From [Lactobacillus] timonensis (GTDB taxonomy: Bacteria > Bacillota > Bacilli > Lactobacillales > Lactobacillaceae), in the NCBI RefSeq assembly GCF_900240275.1, contig NZ_LT964761.1:667387-731386 (forward strand): a DNA stretch of 64,000 nt, read 5' to 3'. The stretch's first letter is position 1; every line of letters starts with the position of its first letter. This document shows, one piece after another, positions 44,754 through 53,567 of the stretch. The notes under the pieces are model-generated. The model was not told the origin of the DNA and made no database searches. It saw only the letters and a list, made by a program, of their open reading frames with translations. The translations under genes and the position numbers were made by a program.

Positions 44754-45734
44754 TTACCGGTCCGCCAGTTTGACAATCAGGTCATCCATCAGTTTATCCA
44801 TTTCGTCTTCTTCAGTTGCATCCATCAACGCAACTTTTGTTCTGGCTGAATGTGAAATGCCCTTCAAGTAGTATGGTGCTAGCCCCCGAAATTCGCGAAC
44901 ACCGACGTATTCGCCCTTCAACTCAATCAAGGCGTGCAGGTGGTCCTTGGCCAGCGTGATTTTTTGTTCTGGCGTCGCTTCCGGCAGTAGTTCGCCGCTT
45001 TCCAAGTAGTGAACCGTCCGCTTCAGCATCCACGGATTGCCAAGGACTGCCCGGCCGATCATCACGGCATCAGCACCTACTTCGTCAAGCATTCGTTTTG
45101 CATCCTGCGGTGTTTTAACATCCCCGTTACCCATAAAAGGAATCGTGAGGGCATCAGCGACTTCTTTCAGAACGTCCCAGTCAGCATGACCGGAGTACAT
45201 CTGCTTACGCGTCCGGCCGTGCATTGCCAGCGCAGCGGCACCACCGCGTTCAGCCGCCCGTGCATTTTCAACTGCATAAACGTGGTCGCTATCCCAGCCG
45301 ATCCGCATCTTTACCGTTACGGGTTTTTCTACGGCCGCCGTCACTGCTGAAACCATCTCAAAAACCTTCTCCGGATCCAGCAACCATTTCGCACCAGCAT
45401 CAGTGTTAACCACCTTGTTGACCGGACAGCCCATGTTAATGTCGATCACATCAGCTTGTGTGTGCTGGTCAACATATTCTGCCGCCTGTACCAGGGTATC
45501 CTTGTCGCCACCAAAAATTTGAATCCCCATCGGGTGCTCGGTTGGATCAACTTTCATCATTTTCATCGTGCGTTTGTTGTGATACATGATCCCATGGTCG
45601 GAAATCATTTCACACACTACGTAGCCTGCACCAAAGTGCTTGCAGATAACCCGAAAAGCAGAGTTGGTAACCCCCGCCATTGGTGCTACTACCACCTGGT
45701 TTGGTATCGTTACGTTGCCAATTTGCCATTCCAT
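44754..45734 (-). CDS. dus: tRNA-dihydrouridine synthase (DusB type)
   Basis: This 326-residue FMN-binding TIM-barrel enzyme reduces uridine in tRNA D-loops. It has VVAPMAGVTNSAFR at the start, the catalytic Cys C103 in INMGCPVNKV, KMRIGWD for binding of the flavin/RNA, MHGRTRKQMYSG and GNGDV. I chose the ATG at 45734 (MEWQIGNVTIPN) because GGGGGAAG lies just upstream; an ATG five codons earlier overlaps the mnmG stop as TAATG and would have no site. It is translationally linked to mnmG, so three tRNA modification genes sit together. Confidence 0.92.
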   Translation of the reverse strand: MEWQIGNVTIPNQVVVAPMAGVTNSAFRVICKHFGAGYVVCEMISDHGIMYHNKRTMKMMKVDPTEHPMGIQIFGGDKDTLVQAAEYVDQHTQADVIDINMGCPVNKVVNTDAGAKWLLDPEKVFEMVSAVTAAVEKPVTVKMRIGWDSDHVYAVENARAAERGGAAALAMHGRTRKQMYSGHADWDVLKEVADALTIPFMGNGDVKTPQDAKRMLDEVGADAVMIGRAVLGNPWMLKRTVHYLESGELLPEATPEQKITLAKDHLHALIELKGEYVGVREFRGLAPYYLKGISHSARTKVALMDATEEDEMDKLMDDLIVKLADR

Positions 45735-45748
45735 CGTTGCTTCCCCCA

Positions 45749-47677
45749 TTACTTCGTTTGCTTTGCGTGTGCTGCGTACCCGCTTTGCAGATAAACACTA
45801 AGAATTGCTAGGTCGGCCGGGTTAACCCCACTAATCCGTGAGGCCTGGGCCATCGTCTCCGGACGAATTTTTTCCAGTTTTTGCCGGCCCTCGGTTGCCA
45901 GGCCGTCAATATCATTATAATCGATGTCAGCAGGGATCTTCTTAGCTTCCATCTTCTTTAATTTGGCAATCCGTGCTTCTTCTTTTTTGATATATCCAGC
46001 GTACTTCAGTTGAATTTCCACCTGCTCAATTTCCTCACGGCTGAGTTGCTGGTCAGCAGCAGGGATAAAGTTTAAAAGCGTCTGGTAGTCGACATATGGC
46101 CGCTTAAGGAAAGTAGATGCCAGCACCGCGTCTTTTAACTGGTTGTCACCGTGTTCCTCAATAAAGCGATCCACTGCCTCATTCGGCTTAATGCGGACGT
46201 GCTGCAAGCGGTCAATTTCATTATCAATTCGGGCCTTTTTTTCCTGTAACTTAGCGTAACGTTCATCACTAATTAGCCCCAGTTCATGACCCTTCGCCGT
46301 TAATCGCAGGTCAGCGTTATCATGACGCAAAATCAACCGGTATTCTGCCCGACTAGTCAGTAGCCGGTACGGTTCCTTGGTCCCCTTCGTTACCAGGTCA
46401 TCAATCATCACACCGATGTAAGCATCCGACCGTTGTAAGACAAATGGTGATTTGCCCAGTGCCCGGCGTCCGGCATTAATTCCGGCAATCAGTCCCTGCC
46501 CAGCTGCTTCCTCGTAGCCAGAAGTTCCGTTCGTTTGACCAGCCGTGTAGAGGTTTTTCACCAACTTCGTTTCGAGGGTATTCTTCAACTGGTATGGCGC
46601 CACAACATCATACTCAATCGCGTAGCCCGGCCGCATCAATTCGGCGTGTTCCAGTCCTTTTACGGAGTGAACCATCTGCTGCTGAATTTCTTCAGGCATT
46701 GAGGTCGACAGTCCATCGACGTACCATTCATCAGTCGTCCGTCCTTCTGGTTCCAGGAAGATTTGGTGGTGGTCCTTATCAGCAAAGCGAACGATCTTAT
46801 CCTCGATTGACGGACAATACCGTGGCCCGACCCCCTTAATTACCCCAGAAAACATCGGAGCCCGCTTGAGGTTCTTCCGGATAATCCCATGGGTGGTCAG
46901 ATTAGTGTAGGTCAGCCAGCACGATATCTGGTCACTAACCGCCAGGTAGTCACTATCCGGGGTAGTAAAACTAAAGTGGTGGGGAGTTTCATCCCCTGGT
47001 TGTTCTTCCGTCTCGTCATAATTGATGGTATTGCCGTTGATCCGTGGCGGTGTCCCCGTTTTGAAACGTTCGAGGTCAAACCCGAGGTTTTCAAGGCACT
47101 CAGACAGTTTAACGGCCGCCTTCGAATTATTTGGACCTGATTCGTAAGTCAGCTCACCAATAATGATCTTACCGCGAGCAGCCGTCCCGACCGTTAATAC
47201 GACGGCCTTGGCGTGGTAGCAAGCACCCGTGTTAGTAACTACCCCCTGGCAAACGCCGTTTTCGACCAGGAGACTATCAACTGTGGCCTGCCGGAGCGTC
47301 AGGTGTGGCGTTTCTTCAATCGTCTGCTTCATCGTCATGTGATAAGCATGCTTATCCGCCTGGGCACGCAGGGCTCGAACCGCTGGTCCTTTCCCCGTAT
47401 TAAGCATCCGCATCTGAACATAAGTTTTGTCGATATTCTTACCCATCTGACCACCCAGGGCGTCAATTTCACGCACAACGGTTCCCTTTGCCGGTCCACC
47501 TACTGACGGGTTGCAGGGCATAAAGGCAACCATTTCAAGACTAATCGTTACCAACAGGGTCTCATTGCCCATGCGTGCGGCAGCCAATGCGGCTTCACAT
47601 CCGGCATGGCCAGCGCCGACAACTACCACGTCATACTTTCCGGCATCATACTTAATTCCTGGTGTTTGCTTCATCAT
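45749..47677 (-). CDS. mnmG: tRNA uridine-5-carboxymethylaminomethyl modification enzyme MnmG (GidA)
   Basis: This 642-residue FAD protein works with MnmE to make cmnm5U at position 34 of tRNAs that read split codon boxes. It has the Rossmann motif [20 protein letters not shown] at residue 16, GLIAGINA in the second FAD segment and the C-terminal helical domain that binds MnmE. The length is normal for the family. GGAG precedes the ATG pair. It starts 12 bases after mnmE and overlaps dus by one base, the expected order in Firmicute origin regions. Confidence 0.96.
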   Translation of the reverse strand: MMKQTPGIKYDAGKYDVVVVGAGHAGCEAALAAARMGNETLLVTISLEMVAFMPCNPSVGGPAKGTVVREIDALGGQMGKNIDKTYVQMRMLNTGKGPAVRALRAQADKHAYHMTMKQTIEETPHLTLRQATVDSLLVENGVCQGVVTNTGACYHAKAVVLTVGTAARGKIIIGELTYESGPNNSKAAVKLSECLENLGFDLERFKTGTPPRINGNTINYDETEEQPGDETPHHFSFTTPDSDYLAVSDQISCWLTYTNLTTHGIIRKNLKRAPMFSGVIKGVGPRYCPSIEDKIVRFADKDHHQIFLEPEGRTTDEWYVDGLSTSMPEEIQQQMVHSVKGLEHAELMRPGYAIEYDVVAPYQLKNTLETKLVKNLYTAGQTNGTSGYEEAAGQGLIAGINAGRRALGKSPFVLQRSDAYIGVMIDDLVTKGTKEPYRLLTSRAEYRLILRHDNADLRLTAKGHELGLISDERYAKLQEKKARIDNEIDRLQHVRIKPNEAVDRFIEEHGDNQLKDAVLASTFLKRPYVDYQTLLNFIPAADQQLSREEIEQVEIQLKYAGYIKKEEARIAKLKKMEAKKIPADIDYNDIDGLATEGRQKLEKIRPETMAQASRISGVNPADLAILSVYLQSGYAAHAKQTK

Positions 47678-47689
47678 TTTATCTCCGTT

Positions 47690-49078
47690 CTATTTTCCGA
47701 GGCAGAATTGGCTAAAGAGCTGGTCCAATAACTCGTCCTGGTAACTGTCGCCGGTAATCTCACCGAGCAAGTCCCAGCACCGTTTAAGATCAATCTGAAC
47801 GAGGTCAACCGGCATCCCATTAGCAATCCCGGTCAAAACGTCGTCCAGCGCTTTTTTGGCCTGTTTCAGCAGGGCTGTCTGCCGGGCATTGGTAACCATC
47901 ACTGTCTGCTGGCTATTGTTCAGCCCTTCCTTAAAGAAGCGGTGCTTAATCGTTTCGGCCAACGTCGTAATTCCCTCGTTTTGGGTCACTGAAAGGGGGA
48001 TCACCCGGTCGTCTCCTAATAGTGAACTCAGCTGCTCAGCTGTCGTCTTGGCTGGCAGATCAACTTTGTTGAGGAGGACAATCCGCGGGTGGTTAGCAGT
48101 TAAGTCAATCAGCCGCCGGTCCTCTGCAGTCAGCGAGGTGGATCCATCGATCAGTAAGAGTACGAGGTCGGCGCTCTTTAAGGCTTGCCGGCTTCTTTCC
48201 ACCCCGATTTTTTCAACAGTATCATCCGTCTGCCGAATTCCGGCAGTGTCAATCAACTTCAACGGTACTCCCGCGACGTTAACGTATTCTTCAATGACAT
48301 CCCGGGTCGTCCCGGCAACGTTGGTCACAATTGCCTTATCTTCGTGAAGCAGCGCATTAAGCAGGCTCGACTTACCGACGTTTGGCCGACCGATAATCGC
48401 CGTTGCTAAACCTTCCCGCAGGATCTTTCCCTGGGTGGCAGTGGATAGTAAATCCACCAGCTTTTGGCGCAGCGATGTGGCGTGTTCCTTCATCAGTTTA
48501 GTCGTCATCACTTCGGCGTCATCGTACTCCGGATAATCAATATTGACTTCCACCTTGGCAAGGACGTTTAAAATTTCTTGTCGCAGTTGCTTAATTAACC
48601 GTGAAAGACTTCCACCAAGCTGGTTGAGCGCTACCCGTCGTGAATCGTTAGTTTTGGCACTAATCAAGTCCATCACGGCTTCCGACTGGGAAAGGTCTAT
48701 TCGTCCGTTAAGGAAGGCCCGCTTGGTAAACTCCCCGGGTTCAGCTAACCGTGCCCCGTTACTTAAAACCAGCTCCAGAATCTGGTTGGTTACCAGCAGT
48801 CCCCCATGGCAATTAATCTCGACAACGTCCTCACAAGTATAGGTCTTTGGTGCCCGCATCACTGACACCATCACCTCATCGATTTGTTCACCACTTTCGG
48901 GATCCACCACATGTCCGTAATTAATGGTGTTCGTCGCTACCTTGCCTAGGTCTTTTCCCCGGTATAATTTTTGGGCCACCGCAATTGCCGACGTTCCACT
49001 GATTCGGATGATAGAGATCCCCCCTTCACCAACCGGTGTCGAAATCGCCGCAATTGTTTCCTCATTCGACGTAATCAT
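47690..49078 (-). CDS. mnmE: tRNA modification GTPase MnmE (TrmE)
   Basis: This 462-residue K+-stimulated GTPase has an N-terminal folate-binding domain (1-118), a helical domain, an inserted G domain with [14 protein letters not shown] and NKVD, and the C-terminal CLGK with the Cys used in the reaction. It pairs with MnmG. The ATG at 49078 follows GAGGAGG; an earlier in-frame ATG at 49153 lacks one. A 16-bp palindrome lies in its leader at 49128-49143. Confidence 0.96.
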   Translation of the reverse strand: MITSNEETIAAISTPVGEGGISIIRISGTSAIAVAQKLYRGKDLGKVATNTINYGHVVDPESGEQIDEVMVSVMRAPKTYTCEDVVEINCHGGLLVTNQILELVLSNGARLAEPGEFTKRAFLNGRIDLSQSEAVMDLISAKTNDSRRVALNQLGGSLSRLIKQLRQEILNVLAKVEVNIDYPEYDDAEVMTTKLMKEHATSLRQKLVDLLSTATQGKILREGLATAIIGRPNVGKSSLLNALLHEDKAIVTNVAGTTRDVIEEYVNVAGVPLKLIDTAGIRQTDDTVEKIGVERSRQALKSADLVLLLIDGSTSLTAEDRRLIDLTANHPRIVLLNKVDLPAKTTAEQLSSLLGDDRVIPLSVTQNEGITTLAETIKHRFFKEGLNNSQQTVMVTNARQTALLKQAKKALDDVLTGIANGMPVDLVQIDLKRCWDLLGEITGDSYQDELLDQLFSQFCLGK

Positions 49079-49127
49079 GACTAAGCCTCCTCTTTTCGCC
49101 CAAGAAAAAAAGCGCATCGTCCATCCC

Positions 49128-49143
49128 TGGCAGATATCTGCCA
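49128..49143. promoter_or_regulatory. 16-bp palindrome in the mnmE leader
   Basis: TGGCAGATATCTGCCA is a perfect palindrome about 50 bases upstream of mnmE. Read leftward it is followed after 17 bases by a T-run. It could be an operator or part of an attenuator. Confidence 0.35.
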
Positions 49144-49242
49144 AAATGGTCAAAGCACTTTCACTACTCTAACTAGCTCGTTTTATTAATTTCAGCCATT
49201 ATTGTACGAACCACCGTGCTGATTGTCAACTGCTAGCCCCCG

Positions 49243-50037
49243 CTATTCGGCAGGCGCCACGACAACACTCCGAAACGGTTCGCGACCGTGTGAATAGGTC
49301 TTTACCTGTTTATTCTTTTCCAACAGCTGGTGAAGTTGCTTCCGTTCGCGCGCTGGCATGGGATCCAAGAAGACGGCCTGCCCCGTCGCAATCACTTCTG
49401 TCACACAGTCAGCTGCCAGCCGTTCAAGCGTCTGTGACCGTCGCTGCCGGTAGTTATTAATATCTAACGTCAGGTGAGGATCATGAACCCCGTGATAATC
49501 TAGAAAAGCTGACGCCAACTCTTCCAGGGCGTTGATTCGCTTACCGTGATATCCAATGACCTTCGCAGGAGTATCACTCTTCAACACAATCGACAGTTGA
49601 TGGGCACGGATAGTTGTCGGTGTCGCCGTTGCCTTCACTCCCAGAGCCGACAAACTGTCAACTAGGTAAGTGCAGCAATTACCAGCAGCTTTCTTCATCC
49701 TCGCAATATTTTTTTGGTGATTGGCGGCTGCCTGTCGGCGGACCTCTTCGGCCGGATCAATTGTCTTTTTTGACGAATACTTAGTTGGCTTTTGCTGTTG
49801 TGACTTTTGAGCTTTTTTTGGTTGTTGTTTGGACCGCCGTGGCTGCTTGCCGGCAGCATTTCGCTTAACTGGCTGGTTAACGACCACCTCAATAATGGCA
49901 TCCCGCCGACCAATGCCCAAAAAGCCGTGCCGCGGTTCTTGTTTAACAGTAACTTTCATCATTTCCCGGGAAATATGAAGCTTGTTCTCCGCTGCCAAAA
50001 TGGCTTCTGCAGTCGTTTTACCCTTAAATGTTTGCAA
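49243..50037 (-). CDS. jag: RNA-binding protein KhpB/Jag
   Basis: This 264-residue protein has the Jag-N domain (1-52, with EPRHGFLGIGRRDAIIEV), a basic Lys/Gln-rich linker (55-110), a KH domain with VIGYHGKRINALEEL (about 165-180) and an R3H domain near the C-terminus (YSHGREPFRSVV). With KhpA it binds RNA and affects cell division and wall synthesis in streptococci and lactobacilli. The TTG start at 50037 has GGGGGA seven bases upstream. A terminator separates it from yidC. It carries a Noc-type palindrome within its codons 22-26. Confidence 0.93.
   Translation of the reverse strand: MQTFKGKTTAEAILAAENKLHISREMMKVTVKQEPRHGFLGIGRRDAIIEVVVNQPVKRNAAGKQPRRSKQQPKKAQKSQQQKPTKYSSKKTIDPAEEVRRQAAANHQKNIARMKKAAGNCCTYLVDSLSALGVKATATPTTIRAHQLSIVLKSDTPAKVIGYHGKRINALEELASAFLDYHGVHDPHLTLDINNYRQRRSQTLERLAADCVTEVIATGQAVFLDPMPARERKQLHQLLEKNKQVKTYSHGREPFRSVVVAPAE
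49961..49974. promoter_or_regulatory. Noc-binding-type palindrome inside jag
   Basis: ATTTCCCGGGAAAT, identical to the site at 37741 and to the Bacillus Noc consensus, about 2 kb left of the origin DnaA boxes. Confidence 0.75.
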
Positions 50038-50058
50038 ATAATCATCCCCCTAGCAAAA

Positions 50059-50082
50059 AGGACCCGTTAATTAACGAGTCCT
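50059..50082 (-). terminator. Terminator between yidC and jag
   Basis: AGGAC-CGTTAATTAACG-GTCCT is a 24-bp palindrome with one mismatched pair; read leftward it is followed by TTTTTGC. Confidence 0.75.
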
Positions 50083-50094
50083 CTCCCATCATTA

Positions 50095-50937
50095 TTAATG
50101 ACGGTGCTTACGAAGTGCCTTCCGCTTAGCACGGCGAATTTTCCGCTTCCGTTCTTGTTCAGCTGCTGCTTTTTCTTTCCGTTCACGGTTAATCTTGAAC
50201 GGGTTTTGGATCAGCAAAGTTTGAATAACCTGGAAAGCATTAGTTACTACCCAGTAAAGGGTAATAGCTGCTGAGAACTTGAGGGCCATAAAGAAGATCA
50301 TGATGGGCATTCCCCAAGTCATCGCCGTCGTCATTCCATTTTTCTCTGGCATCGAGGCCATTGCTAACCAGGAACTAGCCAGGGTGAAAAGAGCGGCAAG
50401 AATAGGCAGAACATAGTAAGGGTCCGGGTGTCCTAACTGTAACCAGAGGAATGTCCCACTCCGTAGTTCATTTGTCCGCCAGATAGCCTGGTACAATGCC
50501 CACATAACTGGCAGTTGAACCAGTAATGGCAGCATCGTCGCCCATGGGTTCACCCCGGCTTCCTTGTACAACTTCCGCTGCTCTTCCTGCATCTTCATTA
50601 AGGAATCGCGGTCGCGAGAAGAATACTTTTGCTGTAGCGCCTTTAATTGCGGCTGAATTTCCTGCGTCTTCACCGTTTGCTTAGTCTGATACCACATCAG
50701 TGGCAACAGAATAATCCGGATAATGATGGTGAAGATGATAATCCCCATTCCGTAGCCACCGAAGTTCTTCGACAGCCAAATAATGAAACGAGAACAGTTA
50801 TAAACGATATCGTGATCCCAAAAACCAGTACTGTGACTGGTAATTGGGGCATTAGAACAGGCAGTCAGTAAAAATGTTAAGCCAACAATGCTTAACAGGC
50901 TTAACCACCGCTTTAGTCGTTTCCGAGATTTTTTCAA
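50095..50937 (-). CDS. yidC: Membrane protein insertase YidC
   Basis: This 280-residue YidC/Oxa1 insertase is a lipoprotein: LLTAC gives the lipobox with C27. Five membrane segments follow, with the conserved Arg in IIIRIILLPL for the hydrophilic groove and a basic C-terminal tail (RKRKIRRAKRKALRKHRH) that binds ribosomes. The TTG start at 50937 lies six bases after AGAGGAA, and 13 bases after the rnpA stop. Most lactobacilli have two copies; this is the one next to rnpA. Confidence 0.95.
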   Translation of the reverse strand: MKKSRKRLKRWLSLLSIVGLTFLLTACSNAPITSHSTGFWDHDIVYNCSRFIIWLSKNFGGYGMGIIIFTIIIRIILLPLMWYQTKQTVKTQEIQPQLKALQQKYSSRDRDSLMKMQEEQRKLYKEAGVNPWATMLPLLVQLPVMWALYQAIWRTNELRSGTFLWLQLGHPDPYYVLPILAALFTLASSWLAMASMPEKNGMTTAMTWGMPIMIFFMALKFSAAITLYWVVTNAFQVIQTLLIQNPFKINRERKEKAAAEQERKRKIRRAKRKALRKHRH

Positions 50938-50950
50938 AACAGTTCCTCTC

Positions 50951-51295
50951 TTAGTCCTTTTCGATTAGCTTGGCCAGCTTGAGTGCATGAACCAAGTTCT
51001 TTTTAGTTTCAGCCATCGACAGACCATCGGCTGATGGCCGGGCGATTACTAAGAAATCAACATCCGGCCGTAATTCCGGCTTTACTTCCAAAAGTGTCTG
51101 CCGAATTCGGCGCTTAACCCAGTTTCGGTGAACCGCATTACCAATTTTCTTACCGACCGAGATGCCGACCCGAAAATGGTGTTGTCCGGGCTTTTCCATC
51201 TGGTAAATAATAAACTTGTGGTTTGCTACCGAATTATGAGTTTCAAACACACGTTGAAAATCTTGTTCCTTTTTAACGCGATATGATTTCCGCAT
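50951..51295 (-). CDS. rnpA: Ribonuclease P protein component
   Basis: This 114-residue basic protein helps the RNase P RNA cut 5' leaders from tRNA precursors. It begins [14 protein letters not shown] and has the RNR region [14 protein letters not shown]. The ATG at 51295 fits the universal start of the family; an in-frame start six codons earlier is less likely. It lies between rpmH and yidC, in the normal order. Confidence 0.95.
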   Translation of the reverse strand: MRKSYRVKKEQDFQRVFETHNSVANHKFIIYQMEKPGQHHFRVGISVGKKIGNAVHRNWVKRRIRQTLLEVKPELRPDVDFLVIARPSADGLSMAETKKNLVHALKLAKLIEKD

Positions 51296-51330
51296 TTGAC
51301 CCTGCCTCACCAACTTGTCCTGAGAACGTC

Positions 51331-51393
51331 AAAGGGGCTCGGCAAACGCTGGCTACAACTGAATTGCAGCAAAGTTGCTTGCCAAGCCCCTTT
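51331..51393 (-). other. Long stem-loop between rpmH and rnpA
   Basis: AAAGGGGCT-GGCAA pairs with TTGCC-AGCCCCTTT (one mismatch) around 33 bases. Read leftward no U-run beyond TTT follows, so it is not a strong terminator; it may set the ratio of rpmH to rnpA mRNA or be a processing site. Confidence 0.5.
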
Positions 51394-51427
51394 GGTTATT
51401 TAAACACCACTTATTGCGGTTGCTTTA

Positions 51428-51568
51428 TTAAACAGATAAAACTTTGCGGCCCTTTTGACGGCGGCGTGCCAGCACCTTGCGGCCGTTGCTGGTACTCATC
51501 CGCTTACGGAACCCGTGTACACGAGCGCGGTGACGCTTTTTTGGTTGGTATGTGCGCTTTGTTGCCAT
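51428..51568 (-). CDS. rpmH: 50S ribosomal protein L34
   Basis: This 46-residue, strongly basic protein ([20 protein letters not shown]) ends [12 protein letters not shown] and is the ribosomal protein L34. AAGGAGGTG precedes the ATG. It is the first gene of the rpmH-rnpA-yidC operon and marks the left side of oriC. Confidence 0.97.
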   Translation of the reverse strand: MATKRTYQPKKRHRARVHGFRKRMSTSNGRKVLARRRQKGRKVLSV

Positions 51569-51699
51569 GACAGTGGCACCTCCTTATTATTTACGGTCTA
51601 TGATAACCTGGCGCCCGACAAACCAGACGCACTGATATAAACATACTGCGTTATTCTATCACAAAAGCAAAACGGTTTAAACCCATAAATTAAAGCAAA

Positions 51700-52013
51700 A
51701 TTTTTTTAGTTATCCACAGTTTTCCACAAATAATCCACAGCGTTGTTTTTTTCACCATTAATTTGCCAAATTATCCACACGGTTTTTCAACGATTGAAGA
51801 CCTTTCCACAAGCTGTTGATTATTTTTTCAACAGCTGTGGAAAAGTTAGGAGTCACCGTTCACAAACCGCGATATAACAGCTTTAGTTATCCACAGTAAA
51901 CTGTGCAAAACTCCCCGGATTCTCAAAGTTATCCACAAAGTCACAACCATGTGGATGATTTACACACAGCGTTGTGTAAGCTGGGGGTAATTTTTTTCAC
52001 AGCCTGTGGAAAA
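51700..52013. other. oriC part 1: DnaA-box cluster upstream of dnaA
   Basis: Four exact DnaA boxes TTATCCACA occur at 51710-51718, 51771-51779, 51887-51895 and 51929-51937. One-mismatch boxes are at 51720-51728 (TTTTCCACA), 51731-51739, 51836-51844 (reverse), 51950-51958 (reverse) and 52005-52013 (reverse). The region is AT-rich. It corresponds to the incAB part of bipartite Firmicute origins and also contains the dnaA promoter. The whole gene-free stretch 51569-52075 is explained by it. Confidence 0.93.
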
Positions 52014-52075
52014 CTCCTGGTGGCAATGATAAAATATCGATTGTCTGTGTAATAAGTAATGAGGAGGAAATCATT

Positions 52076-53389
52076 TTGACTGAGCTCGATTCTCTTTGGG
52101 AAGCGATCCAGAATTATCTTCGCAAAAATTATAAGGCCATGACCTATGCGAACTTAATTGCTCCGGCAAAAGCTGTTTCTTTAGAAAACAACGTTTTGAC
52201 GATTACTCTGCCGAATAAGTATCTCGAAAATTTCTGGCAAACAGAAGTTGATCCAAAGGTAAAAAGCGTACTTTTTCAGCAAACTGCAACACACCTAGAA
52301 ACCAAGTACGCTTTGCCTGATGAACTTCGCGAAGAACCAGCAACCCCAACTAATCCCACTTATATGGGACAAACACCATTAAACCCTGAATATACCTTTG
52401 ATAATTTTATCCAGGGACAAAGTAACGTGATGGCTTATGCATCAGCATATGCTGCCTCTGAAGACCCTGGTGGCATCTATAACCCACTACTAATTTACGG
52501 GGGTGTTGGTCTGGGAAAGACGCACTTGATGCAGGCCATCGCTAATAATATGTTGGTGCACAACCCCAACGCTAAAATTAAGTATGTTACCAGTGAAAAC
52601 TTTATTAACGATTACGTTAACTCTATTAAAAACAATAGTCAGGAACAATTCCGTCAAGAGTACCGCAACCTCGATGCGTTGCTCGTCGATGATGTTCAGT
52701 TCCTCTCAAAAAAGGAAGGGACCCAGCTGGAGTTTTTTAATACCTTTAACTCCCTTCACGACAACAACAAGCAGATTGTCCTGACTGCCGACCGTAACCC
52801 AAACGAAATTCCGGATATGACTGACCGGCTAGTATCACGATTTATGTGGGGAATCCCGGTTGAAATTACTTCACCAAACTTGGAAACGAGGATTGCCATC
52901 CTTCGCAGTAAAGCGGAAGAAGAGCAGATTGACGCTCCTAACAAGGTCCTAAATGTTATTGCTTCACACATCAACACCAACGTTCGGGAGCTCGAAGGCG
53001 CATTGATGAAGGTGAAAGTTTTATCCCAGATTAAGCACGAGCCAATTTCCTTGGAATTAGCTCAAGAAGCCTTGCAGGGGATGAACACGACAGCTGCTAA
53101 TACCCTTGATATCGACCTGATTCAGAAAAGGGTAGCTAGTTATTACAAGATCGACCAAAATGACATTATTGGCCGGAAACGAACCAAAAACATTGTTGTG
53201 CCACGGCAAATTGCGATGTACCTGTCACGTGAACTAACGGACAACTCGCTTCCGCAAATTGGCAAAGAGTTTGGTGGTAAGGACCATACGACGGTACTAC
53301 ACGCCATTGATAAAATTGAAAAAAAGCTTACCACAGACCCAACGTTGAAAGATGATATCCAACATCTTAAAATGGACCTACAACAGTAG
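52076..53389 (+). CDS. dnaA: Chromosomal replication initiator DnaA
   Basis: This 437-residue AAA+ initiator binds DnaA boxes and opens oriC. It has domain I (1-80), the linker (81-105), Walker A GGVGLGKT (142-149), Walker B LLVDDVQF and the domain IV signature GGKDHTTVLHAIDKI. The start is a TTG after AGGAGGAA, typical for dnaA autoregulation. DnaA boxes flank it on both sides, so it probably represses its own promoter. Confidence 0.97.
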   Translation: MTELDSLWEAIQNYLRKNYKAMTYANLIAPAKAVSLENNVLTITLPNKYLENFWQTEVDPKVKSVLFQQTATHLETKYALPDELREEPATPTNPTYMGQTPLNPEYTFDNFIQGQSNVMAYASAYAASEDPGGIYNPLLIYGGVGLGKTHLMQAIANNMLVHNPNAKIKYVTSENFINDYVNSIKNNSQEQFRQEYRNLDALLVDDVQFLSKKEGTQLEFFNTFNSLHDNNKQIVLTADRNPNEIPDMTDRLVSRFMWGIPVEITSPNLETRIAILRSKAEEEQIDAPNKVLNVIASHINTNVRELEGALMKVKVLSQIKHEPISLELAQEALQGMNTTAANTLDIDLIQKRVASYYKIDQNDIIGRKRTKNIVVPRQIAMYLSRELTDNSLPQIGKEFGGKDHTTVLHAIDKIEKKLTTDPTLKDDIQHLKMDLQQ

Positions 53390-53390
53390 A

Positions 53391-53535
53391 TGTGGAAAAC
53401 TCAGTCGGTTATCCACCACTTTTCCACAAGTTATCAACATGTGGAAAACCACGGCAGAAGTTACTTTCTTCTGACTTATCCACAGTTTCCACAACGCCTA
53501 ATACTACTACTATTTTTAATAACTATTATTACTGT
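53391..53535. other. oriC part 2: DnaA boxes, DnaA-trios and unwinding region
   Basis: Between dnaA and dnaN lie one exact box (53476-53484) and one-mismatch boxes at 53391-53399 (reverse), 53409-53417, 53420-53428, 53431-53439 and 53440-53448 (reverse). Right after the last box come the repeats TACTACTACTA (53502-53512), which read as DnaA-trios on the complementary strand, then an AT-only stretch to about 53520. The order box, trio, AT-rich matches the Bacillus incC region where strands open. Confidence 0.85.
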
Positions 53536-53567
53536 ATACACCCGCGCACCACAAGGAGTTCTTTTTT

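Noticed and set aside
53224..53239. CACGTG in dnaA as a parS site
   Set aside because: The flanks (CTGTCACGTGAACT) do not match the GTTT/AAAC arms; five mismatches.
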